From assembly GCA_016702545.1 (NCBI GenBank), contig JADJDT010000008.1, forward strand, positions 1-64,000: DNA of 64,000 bases, given 5' to 3'. The position numbers and the translations under genes were made by a program. The DNA is from Pseudomonadota bacterium. GTDB lineage: Bacteria > Myxococcota_A > Polyangia > GCA-2747355. Under the pieces are notes generated by a model. It ran no database searches and was not told where the DNA came from. It saw only the letters and a list, made by a program, of their open reading frames with translations. Shown in pieces: positions 38,660-47,567 of this stretch (positions within the stretch are counted from its first letter, which is position 1; the number at the start of each line of letters is the position of its first letter).

Positions 38660-40279
38660 GTGACGCAGCGCTTGCATCCCATTACGGTCGATCGCATTGA
38701 CGCGGACGCGGCCAAGGTCGTGCGCCGGCTGGGCCAACATGGCCACCAGGCGTTTCTGGTGGGCGGCTGCGTCCGCGATCTCCTGCTCGGACACGCCCCC
38801 AAGGACTTCGACGTGGCCACCAGTGCCACGCCGGAGCAGATCCGACGCGTCTTTCGCAACAGTCGGATCATCGGTCGGCGCTTCCGCCTCGCGCACGTCT
38901 TCTTCGGCAGCAAGGTGATCGAGACGGCGACCTTCCGCAGCACGCCGGAGCAGCCCAACGAGGGGGTCCCGCTGATCTGGCAGGACAACCAGTTCGGCAC
39001 TGCCGAGGAGGACGCGCTGCGGCGGGACTTCACCGTCAATGGTCTGTTCTACGACGTCGCGTCGGGGAAGATCATCGACGTCGTCGATGGGCTCAGCGAT
39101 CTGCGGGCGCGCCTGGTGCGTACGATCGGCGATCCCGATGTGCGCTTTCCGGAGGACCCGGTGCGCATCATTCGGGCGGTCAAATTCGCCGCGCGACTGG
39201 GCCTCGCGATCGAGCCGCTGACCCGCGCCGCCGCGGTGCGCCATCGCGGGCTGCTGGCGGCCTGCTCCGTGGCCCGCGTGCTGGAAGAGCTCTACCGCCT
39301 GTTGCGCGGTGGCAGCGCGACGAAGACCTTCCAACTGCTGCACGAGCTCGGCGCGCTGGCGGTGCTGATGCCCGAGCTCGCCGCCGTGCTGCCGCCGCCG
39401 GCTTTGTTCGAGGCCGGCACGCTGGCGCCCGCGCTGCGGGCCGGACGGCGCCTGGGCCCACCGCGGGCCGACGCGCCGACGGCGGCCGTGGGTGCGGTCG
39501 CGCCGCTGGCGCCCGCCGCGCCGGGACTCGACGAATGGGAAGCGGAGCCCGCCGAGGTCGACGACCCGGCCGCCGAGGGCGAGGACGCCGCGCCGGGCGA
39601 GGACGATCTCGCGCTGCGCTCGTTGGCCGCCGAGGAGGCCAGCGCGGAGCCGGGAGCGACGCCCACGCCCGAGGACCAGGCGGCACCGGCGCTGAGCGCC
39701 GCGCAGCAGGCGTTGGAGCAGCTGCTGGCGGCCACGGACATCGACGAGCGCGCCTTGGCCGAGCAGCTGCTCGAGCTGCTCGGGGTGGCCGATCCGATCG
39801 AGCGTCAACGCACGGCCGAGCTGGTCTGGCAGCAGCTCGAGGCGCTCGACCAGCTGGTGCAGCAGGGCGCGCCACCGCCCGCCGATCCGGTGCTGTTGGC
39901 GGTGCTGCTCTGTCCACTGGCTCGGCGCTCGCTGCGGCGCGAGCTCAGGCTCGGGGCGACCGTGGAGCAGGTCGACGCGCTGGTGCATGTGGTGGGGCAG
40001 CGGCTGCACGTGGCGCGAAAGCACCGCGAGCGACTGCGCCTGATCATCGTCGCCCAGCGCCGGCTCGAGCGCGCGCGGACGCGCGGCAGCTTGGTCCAGC
40101 GCGGCTACTTCGCCGAAGCGCAGCAGCTGCAGCAGCTGCGGCGGGCCGCGCTCGGGGAGTCAGCGCTCGACGCCGAGGAAGCGGGGGTCGAGGTCGAGGG
40201 TGCACCGCGCGCCGGGCGCCGGCGGCGTCGCCGACGCAGCCCGCGACGCACCGACGTTGGACCGCCCGCCGAGGGCTAG
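38660..40279 (+). CDS. pcnB: poly(A) polymerase / tRNA nucleotidyltransferase family
   Basis: 539 residues from a GTG at 38660; upstream in-frame codons lack conservation. The nucleotidyltransferase core is LVGGCVRDLLLGHAPKDFDV with the catalytic DxD, then SRIIGRRFRLAHVFFG (the pattern seen in PcnB rather than CCA enzymes), RRDFTVNGLFYD and FPEDPVRIIRAVKFAARLG. A stretch of about 90 residues (around 270-360) is acidic, Ala-rich and probably disordered, followed by helices and a basic C-terminus (GRRRRRRRSPRR). PcnB adds 3' poly(A) tails that promote RNA decay. A CCA-adding role is less likely but not excluded. Confidence 0.88.
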   Translation: MTQRLHPITVDRIDADAAKVVRRLGQHGHQAFLVGGCVRDLLLGHAPKDFDVATSATPEQIRRVFRNSRIIGRRFRLAHVFFGSKVIETATFRSTPEQPNEGVPLIWQDNQFGTAEEDALRRDFTVNGLFYDVASGKIIDVVDGLSDLRARLVRTIGDPDVRFPEDPVRIIRAVKFAARLGLAIEPLTRAAAVRHRGLLAACSVARVLEELYRLLRGGSATKTFQLLHELGALAVLMPELAAVLPPPALFEAGTLAPALRAGRRLGPPRADAPTAAVGAVAPLAPAAPGLDEWEAEPAEVDDPAAEGEDAAPGEDDLALRSLAAEEASAEPGATPTPEDQAAPALSAAQQALEQLLAATDIDERALAEQLLELLGVADPIERQRTAELVWQQLEALDQLVQQGAPPPADPVLLAVLLCPLARRSLRRELRLGATVEQVDALVHVVGQRLHVARKHRERLRLIIVAQRRLERARTRGSLVQRGYFAEAQQLQQLRRAALGESALDAEEAGVEVEGAPRAGRRRRRRRSPRRTDVGPPAEG

Positions 40280-40382
40280 CGCGCTGGTCGCCCCCCCGGG
40301 CGAGGGCTCGGCGACGGGCGGCCGCCATCACCCCGCGAGCACACCGCGACCGTATCGCGATCATCAGGAGGAGGACGGGACC

Positions 40383-42059
40383 GTGACCAAGCTCAACCGC
40401 TACAGCGCGCGGATCACGCAGGCCAAGTCACAGGGGGCCTCGCAGGCGATGTTGTACGCCACCGGCCTGGTCGAGGCCGACATGGACAAGGCGCAGGTCG
40501 GCATCGCCAGCATGTGGTACGAGGGCAACCCCTGCAACATGCACCTGCTCGACCTCGCGGCGGAGGTCAAGGTCGGGGTGGCCGCCGCCGGCCTCGTCGG
40601 CCTGCGCTTCAACACCATCGGGGTCAGCGATGGCATCTCGATGGGCACCGAGGGCATGAGCTACTCGCTGCAGAGCCGTGACCTGATCGCGGACTCGATC
40701 GAGAGCGTGATCGCCGCGCATTGGTACGATGGGCTGATCGCGCTGCCGGGCTGCGACAAGAACATGCCGGGTGCGCTGATCGCGATGGGCCGGCTCAATC
40801 GCCCGGCGCTGATGGTCTACGGCGGCACGATCCGCGCCGGCTGCCACAACGAGCGCAAGCTCGACATCGTCTCCGCCTTCCAAAGCTACGGCGAGCTGGT
40901 GGCCGGCAAGATCACGGAGGCCGAGCACCAGGCGGTCGTGCGTCACGCCTGTCCGGGTGCGGGTGCCTGCGGGGGCATGTACACCGCCAATACCATGGCG
41001 AGCGCGATCGAGGCGCTCGGGATGTCGCTGCCCGGCAGCGCGTCGATGCCGGCCACTGCGCCCGAGAAGCTGGCGGAGTGTCGGGCGGCCGGGGCGGCGC
41101 TGCGGACGCTGCTCGAGCGCGATCTCAAGCCGCGCGACCTGATGACGCGCAGCGCCTTCGAGAACGCGATGGTCGTGGTGATGGCGCTCGGGGGCTCGAC
41201 CAACGCGGTGCTGCACCTGATCGCGATGGCGCGCGCCGTCGACGTGCCCCTGGCGCTGGAGGACTTCCAGCGCGTCGCGCGCCGCGTGCCCTTCCTCGCC
41301 GATCTCAAGCCCAGCGGGCAGTACGTGATGGAGGATCTGCATCAGGTCGGTGGCACGCCCGCGCTGATGAAGTATCTGCTGGCCGAGGGGCTGCTCGATG
41401 GCAGCTGCCTGACGGTGACGGGCCGCACCCTCGCCGAGAACCTCGCGCCGCTGCCGGGCTTCAGCGCCGGGCAGCGCGTGATTCGGCCGCTGAGCGACCC
41501 GATCAAGGCGACCGGGCACATTCAGATCCTGCATGGCACCCTCGCCCCCGACGGTGCGGTCGGCAAGATCACGGGCAAGGAGGGCGATCGCTTCTCCGGC
41601 CCGGCCCGCGTTTACGATGCGGAGGAGGCGATGCTCGCGGGGCTCGAGCGCGGTGAGATCGCCAAGGGCGACGTGGTCGTCATTCGCTACGAGGGGCCGC
41701 GTGGCGGCCCGGGCATGCCGGAGATGCTGACGCCGACCTCGGCGATCATGGGCGCGGGCCTGGGCAGCGACGTCGCGCTGATCACGGACGGGCGCTTCTC
41801 GGGCGGCTCGCACGGCTTCATCATCGGGCACGTCACGCCCGAAGCGCAGCTCGGCGGTCCGATTGCCCTGGTGCAGCACGGCGACCGCATCACGATCGAT
41901 GCGGCGCGCAACTGCATCGACGTCGAGCTGAGCGCCGACGAGCTGGCGCGGCGACGCGCGGCGTTCACGCCGCCGCCGCTGAAGGCCACGCGCGGCACCC
42001 TCTTCAAGTACATCCAGCGGGTCAAGTCGGCGACGGAGGGCTGTGTCACTGACGAGTGA
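40383..42059 (+). CDS. ilvD: dihydroxy-acid dehydratase
   Basis: 558 residues, normal length. It dehydrates 2,3-dihydroxy-isovalerate or -methylvalerate in valine, isoleucine and leucine synthesis. The Fe-S cluster cysteines are visible in GNPCNMH, PGCDKNMPG and CPGAGACGGMYTANT. Other family segments: TIGVSDGISMGTEGM, GGSTNAVLHLIA and TDGRFSGGSHGFIIGH. The start is GTG at 40383 with an AGGAGGAGGA site 10-15 bases upstream. It stands alone; no ilvC, ilvB or leu genes are near. It is followed by short tandem repeats and a tRNA gene on the other strand. Confidence 0.96.
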   Translation: MTKLNRYSARITQAKSQGASQAMLYATGLVEADMDKAQVGIASMWYEGNPCNMHLLDLAAEVKVGVAAAGLVGLRFNTIGVSDGISMGTEGMSYSLQSRDLIADSIESVIAAHWYDGLIALPGCDKNMPGALIAMGRLNRPALMVYGGTIRAGCHNERKLDIVSAFQSYGELVAGKITEAEHQAVVRHACPGAGACGGMYTANTMASAIEALGMSLPGSASMPATAPEKLAECRAAGAALRTLLERDLKPRDLMTRSAFENAMVVVMALGGSTNAVLHLIAMARAVDVPLALEDFQRVARRVPFLADLKPSGQYVMEDLHQVGGTPALMKYLLAEGLLDGSCLTVTGRTLAENLAPLPGFSAGQRVIRPLSDPIKATGHIQILHGTLAPDGAVGKITGKEGDRFSGPARVYDAEEAMLAGLERGEIAKGDVVVIRYEGPRGGPGMPEMLTPTSAIMGAGLGSDVALITDGRFSGGSHGFIIGHVTPEAQLGGPIALVQHGDRITIDAARNCIDVELSADELARRRAAFTPPPLKATRGTLFKYIQRVKSATEGCVTDE

Positions 42060-42209
42060 ACCCGGCGAGTGAAGCCGGCGAGTGAAGCCGGCGCGAGGTG
42101 GGGCGGGGAACGCGGCGCTGAGCGATGCGGCGCCGGGCGATGCGGCGCCGAGCGGCGGCGAGCGATGCGGCGCCGGGCGATGCGGCGCCGGGCGATGCGG
42201 AGAGATGAG
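42060..42209. repeat. short tandem repeats between ilvD and tRNA-Phe
   Basis: Directly behind the ilvD stop, GCGAGTGAA-type words repeat three times (about 42050-42085). Further on, GCGATGCGGCGCC(GG) recurs about five times, irregularly, up to 42200. The repeats lie in the 3' region of both flanking genes. No gene is seen here. Confidence 0.7.
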
Positions 42210-42282
42210 TGCCCAGGGGCGGAATTGAACCACCGACACGGGGATTTTCAGTCCCCTGCTCTACCAACTGAGCTACCTGGGC
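42210..42282 (-). tRNA. tRNA-Phe (anticodon GAA)
   Basis: The minus strand folds as a standard cloverleaf: acceptor GCCCAGG/CCTGGGC, D-arm GCTCAGTTGGTAGAGC, anticodon loop CTGAAAA with anticodon GAA, T-loop TTCAATT, discriminator A. The CCA end is not encoded. No integrase or att-like duplication is nearby. Confidence 0.95.
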
Positions 42283-42418
42283 GTCGGCCGTGCGCGGCCT
42301 CCCGAATTGTGGCAATGGGCCGCGGTGCCGGAGCGGGTAAACCGCCCGAGCGCCGGATATCTAACAGGTCGGTACGAGGTGGTCAATTGGCTGGTGGGTG
42401 CTGGCAAAGGGGGGAGCC

Positions 42419-44782
42419 GTGAAGACGGGGCGACGCTGGTTGCGATCGAGGGACCTCTCGGTGATCGCCGTGATCTTGAGCACCGTGGCCTGGCTGCCGA
42501 CCACGCCTGCGGCTCCGCGCGCGTCGAGCGCCGCCGCGGCGCGGGTCGCTGTCCCCGCCGGTGCCCCTGCGGTGGCCGCAGAGGAGGGGCCGCTGGCGCT
42601 CGAGGACCTGGTGCTTTCGGCGATGAAGACGCCGACGACGGTGCAAGAGGCGCCGGCCGTCGTTACCGTGATCACCGGCGAGCAGATGCGCCAGCAGGGC
42701 TTTCGCACCCTGGCGGCGGCGCTCGGCATGGTGCCCGGCTTCCTCACGCATGGCTGGGGCTACAACGTCGTGCCGACGCCGCTGACCCGCGGTGTCCTCT
42801 TCGGCACGCTGTACCTGCAAGACGGCGTCGACATGTACGACCCGATCGGCTTCGTGCTGCTGCCCGCCCTGATGCCGATCGAGACGATCCAGCGGGCCGA
42901 GGTCACGAGCGGGCCCGGCGGCGTGCTGTGGGGCTCGAACTCCTTCGTCGGCGTGGTCAACCTGGTGAGCAAGACCGCCGACGATCTCGACGGGCTCGAG
43001 GCCCATGCCAGCTACGGTGGCGGCCCCTCGGGCCGCCGGCACGACACCCGCGTCTACCTGATGGGCGGCACCAAGCTCTTCGGCGGCAAGCTCAAGCTCT
43101 TCGGCCACGCGGCCTACCGCGGCTGGAGCGAGGGCGGCTTCGGGCTGCCCTCGCGGCTGGTGCTGAGCCAGCTCACGCCGGGCCCCGCCATTCTCGAGCC
43201 CGGCTACGTGGGCGCCTCGGGGCGCGCGCGCCAGCTCGATCTCTCGGGCAACGCGCAGTACGGCGCGCTGTCACTGCACTGGAGCGTGCCCTTCAATCGC
43301 TTCTTCTTCGCCGTCACGCCGATCGGGTCGGCGGCGATCGAGCGCATGGACGAGGACGCGCTCGACTGCAGCCGGCCCATCAACGCGGCGGCCTGCGCCA
43401 ACCGCGTCGACCCCGACCGACTGACCCGTGGCACGCCCTACGACATCGGCAACCGCCTGGCGGTCTTGCGCTACCGCCCGCGCCTCTGGCGTGATCGGCT
43501 GGGTTTCGACGCGCGCGCCTTCTTCGTGCAATACCGGATCGCCTACGACCCGCTCTCGATCGCGGTGCCCTCCGAGCTCTTGGTCGGCGGAATTTCCGTC
43601 TACGAGAACTACGTCACCACGCGGCAGGGTCTCTCGTTGGACGCCGACGTGGCGCTGCCCGGCGGCGTCCGCTTGCTCGCGGGCGGCGAGCTGTTCTACG
43701 ACCGCATGCCGCTCAACCTCGCGCGCTGGCGCGCCGACCCCGCGGTCTTCGCCGGCGATCAGATCCAGGGCGCGCCCTGTCCTCCAGCGATCGGCGACAT
43801 GCTTTGCCCCGTGGTGGTGCACTACGCCTCGAATCGCTTGACGAGCGGGCTCTTCATCAGCGCCGAGACGCGGCTGGGGCGGCAGTTGACGCTCAACGCC
43901 GCGACGCGCCTGCAGCTCTACGGCGGCAAGCGCGCCCTCGATCCCGTGGTGTTGTTTTCCGGCGCGGCGGTGTGGTCGCCGACGCCGGACCTGAGCCTCA
44001 AGGCCAACTTCGCCGAGGGCTTTCGCCCGCCCTCGCTGCTCAAGACCGACGGCGGCAACGTGGTCTCGTGGGTCGGCAATCCCGAGCTCAAGGTCGAGCG
44101 CAGCCGCGCCATCCAGGGCGAGGCCAACCTCCGGCTGCTGGCCAACGAGGCGGGGGTTCGGCTGCTCAGCCTGCGAGCCGACTACGCCTATACGGCGGTC
44201 AGCAACCTGATCCAGGTCAACCAGGGCCGCTTCGCCAACGTGTCCTCGATCGGCCTGCACACGGCGGAGCTGCTGCTGCGGCTCCAGCTCAAGCGCGGCC
44301 AGAGCTTCGCGCTCGGCTATAGCTTCCTCGACGGCGCGACCGACGACCAGGGCAAGCTGCGGTCGCAGCCCAACCAGTGGCTGACGCTCCAGGCGGCGCT
44401 GCCGCTCTGGGCCCAGCGCTGGTGGCTGACCTCCAACCTGACCGTCGTCGGGGGCCTCGAGGATCCCAACCGGCGCGGTCCGGCGACGAGCGAGCTCTTC
44501 CTCGGGCGCATGGCCGGGGGCGTGCCGGTCAAGAGCCCCGTGCTGCTGGGGGGCTTCACCGAGCAGTCCCTCGACTCGGTCGGTCCGACCGCCAGCTGGA
44601 ACGCAGGCCTGCGCTATCTGCTGGCCGAGTACGGGCTGCGGCTGGCCGTCGACGCCTACAATCTGCTCGACCAGCGCTCGTACCAGGCCAACGGCTTCTT
44701 CGAGCTCTCGGCAGGGCTGGAGCCCGTGCTGAACCCCTACCAGGGGATCTCGGTGATCGGCAGCGCCGAGCTCACGCTCTAG
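42419..44782 (+). CDS. TonB-dependent outer-membrane receptor, paralogue 1
   Basis: 787 residues from a GTG at 42419 with a GGGGGGAG ribosome site. A signal peptide (DLSVIAVILSTVAWLP) is followed by a plug domain (VQEAPAVVTVITGEQMRQQG, VTSGPGGVLWGSNSFVGVVN) and a beta-barrel with the family's alternating pattern (FAEGFRPPSLLK, NPELKVERS, NLLDQRSYQANGFFEL), ending in ...VIGSAELTL with many aromatic turns. Such receptors import iron chelates, cobalamin, sugars or other ligands using TonB energy. The plug resembles the FepA/BtuB group broadly; the ligand cannot be told. A very similar gene follows 85 bases later in the same direction. Confidence 0.92.
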   Translation: MKTGRRWLRSRDLSVIAVILSTVAWLPTTPAAPRASSAAAARVAVPAGAPAVAAEEGPLALEDLVLSAMKTPTTVQEAPAVVTVITGEQMRQQGFRTLAAALGMVPGFLTHGWGYNVVPTPLTRGVLFGTLYLQDGVDMYDPIGFVLLPALMPIETIQRAEVTSGPGGVLWGSNSFVGVVNLVSKTADDLDGLEAHASYGGGPSGRRHDTRVYLMGGTKLFGGKLKLFGHAAYRGWSEGGFGLPSRLVLSQLTPGPAILEPGYVGASGRARQLDLSGNAQYGALSLHWSVPFNRFFFAVTPIGSAAIERMDEDALDCSRPINAAACANRVDPDRLTRGTPYDIGNRLAVLRYRPRLWRDRLGFDARAFFVQYRIAYDPLSIAVPSELLVGGISVYENYVTTRQGLSLDADVALPGGVRLLAGGELFYDRMPLNLARWRADPAVFAGDQIQGAPCPPAIGDMLCPVVVHYASNRLTSGLFISAETRLGRQLTLNAATRLQLYGGKRALDPVVLFSGAAVWSPTPDLSLKANFAEGFRPPSLLKTDGGNVVSWVGNPELKVERSRAIQGEANLRLLANEAGVRLLSLRADYAYTAVSNLIQVNQGRFANVSSIGLHTAELLLRLQLKRGQSFALGYSFLDGATDDQGKLRSQPNQWLTLQAALPLWAQRWWLTSNLTVVGGLEDPNRRGPATSELFLGRMAGGVPVKSPVLLGGFTEQSLDSVGPTASWNAGLRYLLAEYGLRLAVDAYNLLDQRSYQANGFFELSAGLEPVLNPYQGISVIGSAELTL

Positions 44783-44867
44783 TCCACATACGTCGCGCTT
44801 GGCCCTTGCTCTGCCGCTGGTGCGGTCGCTATGCTCGGCGCGGCGCGCTGGCCGCGCCGGAGTACGA

Positions 44868-47230
44868 ATGGCCTCCTCGCACCACTGGCGCCGCGGCAAC
44901 GTCCTCGCGGGTCTGCTCTCGGCGCTGATCACCGTGGCGTCGGCACCGGCAACCTGGGCGGCGCCGGCCGGCGCCCGCAGCGCCGCGAAGCCCCCGCGCG
45001 CCGCCGCGCGCGTCGGCGAGGCGGCGCCCGAGTCGGGGGCGCCCGCGCTCGAGGACCTCGTGCTCTCGGCGATGAAGACGCCGACGACGGTGCAAGAGGC
45101 GCCCGCGATCGTCACGGTGATCACAGCCGAGCAGATCCGTCAGCAGGGCTTTCGCTATGTGGCCGATGCGCTGGGCATGGTCCCCGGCTTCCTGACGCAC
45201 GGCTGGGGCTACAACGTCGTCTCCACGCCGCTGACCCGCGGCATTCTCTTCGGCGCCCAGTATCTGCAGGACGGCGTCGATATGTACGACCCGATCGGCT
45301 TCGTGGTGCTGCCGGTGACGATGCCGATCGAGACCCTGCAGCGCGCCGAGGTGACGAGCGGTCCCGGCGGCGTGCTGTGGGGCTCGAACTCCTTCGTCGG
45401 TGTGGTCAACCTCGTGACCAAGACGGCCGACGACCTCGAGGGCCTCGAGGCCCATGCCAGCTACGGCAGCAGCCCCTCCGGCTGGCGCGGCAATACCCGC
45501 GTTTATCTGATGGGCGGCACCAAACTGCTCGACGGCAAGCTCAAGCTCTTCGGGCATGCGGCCTATCGGCGCTGGACCGTGGGCGGTTATCGCCTGCCGC
45601 TGCGCTCGGTGCTGGCCGGCATCGCGGCGGGCCCGGTCATCATCGACGAGGACCACGTCGGAGCGTCGGGCGAGGGGCGCATCATCGACCTCTCGGGAAC
45701 GCCCAGTATGGCGCGTTGTCTCTGCACTGGAGCGTGCCCTTCAATCGGGCCGCCTTTGGCGTGACCCCGGTCGGCACGGCCTCGCTGGAGCGGCTGGACG
45801 AGGACGCGCTCGATTGTCGCGATCCGGCGCAGAAGGCGGCCTGCGCTGCCCGCGTCGACCCCGACCGCCTGACGCGAGGCTCGCGCTACGACGTGGGTAA
45901 TCGGATGGCCGTGCTGCGCTACCGACCCCGGCTGTGGCGCGAGCGGCTCGGCCTCGACGCGCGGGCCTTCGTCGCCCAATATCGCGTGGCGTACCGTCCG
46001 CTGGCGCTGGTGGTCCCCACCGACCTGCTGCCCGGTGGCGTCTCGGTCACGGAGGACTACACGGCCACCCGCACGGGCCTGTCGTTGGACTCGGACGTCG
46101 CCCTGCCCTGGGGCGTGCGGCTGATCGGCGGCGGCGAGCTGTTCTACGATCACATGCCGCTCGACATCGCGCGCTGGCGCGCCGGCCCTTCGGCCTTCGA
46201 GGGCGGGCAGATCAGCGGCGCGCCCTGTCCGCCGGCGACCTCGGACAACCCTTGTCCGGTGGTGGTGCACTTCGCGGCCAATCGCTTGACGGGCGGGCTG
46301 TTTGTCAGTGGTGAGCGGCGACTGCCCGGGCAGCTCGTGCTCAACGCCGCGGCGCGCTTGCAGCTCTACGGCGGCCAGCGCGCGCTCGATCCCGTCGTGC
46401 TCTTCTCCGGCGCGGCCGTCTGGTCGCCGACCCCGCGCTGGAACCTCAAGGCCAACTTCGCCGAGGGCTTCCGACCGCCCTCCCTGCTCAAGACCGACAG
46501 CGGCAACACCGTGTCGTGGATTGGCAACCCCGAGCTCAAGGTCGAGCGCAGCCGCGCGCTGCAGGGAGAGGTCAACGTCAGGCTGCTGGCCAACCACGAG
46601 GGGATCCGGCTGATCGCGCTGCGCGCCGACTACGCCTACACCTGGGTCAGCAACTTCATCCAGCTCAACCAGGGCCGCTTCGAGAATGTGTCCTCGATCG
46701 GCCTGCACAGCGCCGAGCTGCTGGCGCGGCTGCAGCTCAAGCGGGGACAGAGCTTCACCCTGGGCTACAGCTTCGTCGACGGCGCCACCAACGACCAGGG
46801 CAAGCTGCGCTCACAGCCCAACCAGTGGCTGACGCTGCAGGCGCTGCTGCCGCTCTGGCAGGAGCGGTTGTTCTTGAGCTCGAACCTGACCGTGGTCGGC
46901 GGCTTCGACGATCCCAATCGGCGCGGTGCGGGTACGAGCACGCTCTTCACCGGTCGGATGGCCAACGGGGTCCCGGCGGCGAGCCCGGTGCTCACGGGGG
47001 GGTTCGCCGACCAGACCCTCGACTCGGTCGGGCCGACCGTCGGCTGGAACGCGGGCCTCCGCTACCTCTTGGCGGACCAACGCCTGCGGCTGGCCGTGGA
47101 CGTCTACAACCTGCTCGACCAGCGCTCGTTCCAGGCCAATGGCTTCCTCGAGCTGGCCGCAGGGCTGGAGCCAGTGCCCAATCCGTACTACGGCGTCTCG
47201 GCGATCGGCAGCGTGGAGCTCACGCTCTAG
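44868..47230 (+). CDS. TonB-dependent outer-membrane receptor, paralogue 2, frameshifted
   Basis: It closely resembles paralogue 1 over the whole length (same plug motif, LSAMKTPTTVQEAPA, TSGPGGVLWGSNSFVGVVN, same end SVELTL). The ATG at 44868 opens a signal peptide (VLAGLLSALITVASAPATW). One frame runs from 44868 to about 45696; the rest continues in another frame to 47230. At the break paralogue 1 reads CGGGCAACGC while here it is CGGGAACGC, so one base is missing. All residues beyond are conserved, so the gene is either freshly broken or wrongly sequenced. The pair arose by tandem duplication. Confidence 0.88.
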
Positions 47231-47238
47231 CGCTGCCG

Positions 47239-47532
47239 TTAGGCCAGATTCTCGTCGTCGTCGTCGTCCTGGTCTTGCGGCTCCTCTTCGACGAGCTGGT
47301 AGTCGGCCACGCTGAGGCGCAGCTCGCCCTCGGCGAGTCGCACGATCCCCACGACCTCGACGTGGGCGTCGACGAAGTTGAGCAGCTCAGCGCCCTTGTC
47401 GCCGCTCTCGATCAGGTACGGCTGGCCGTCGGTGGCCGCGATCGCCACCGCCAGCGCCTCACCCTCGTCGTCGAGCTCGCACGCCACGACGACGCCGCGA
47501 ATGGTCTGTTGCCCACCCTGATTGGCTGCCAT
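47239..47532 (-). CDS. small acidic protein of unknown function
   Basis: 97 residues. The ATG at 47532 has AGGAGG 6 bases upstream. The sequence is a compact beta-rich domain (TIRGVVVACELDDEGEALAVAIA, VDAHVEVVGIVRLAEGELRLSV) with a strongly acidic tail (QDQDDDDDEN). It has no signal peptide. The fold may be OB- or SH3-like; I do not recognise the family. It lies 35 bases behind lhr in the same direction and may be its operon partner, and is convergent with the TonB receptor 8 bases away. Confidence 0.7.
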   Translation of the reverse strand: MAANQGGQQTIRGVVVACELDDEGEALAVAIAATDGQPYLIESGDKGAELLNFVDAHVEVVGIVRLAEGELRLSVADYQLVEEEPQDQDDDDDENLA

Positions 47533-47567
47533 CGGTGCCTCCTGTGCGCCACGGGCGCTCGTCCATC

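Noticed and set aside
37229..40024. One 931-residue minus-strand protein covering corA and the pcnB antisense
   Set aside because: Only the last 382 residues (CorA) are conserved; the rest is the reverse of pcnB.
42210..42282. tRNA-Phe as a phage or island integration site
   Set aside because: No integrase, no direct repeat of the tRNA end and no change of base composition nearby.
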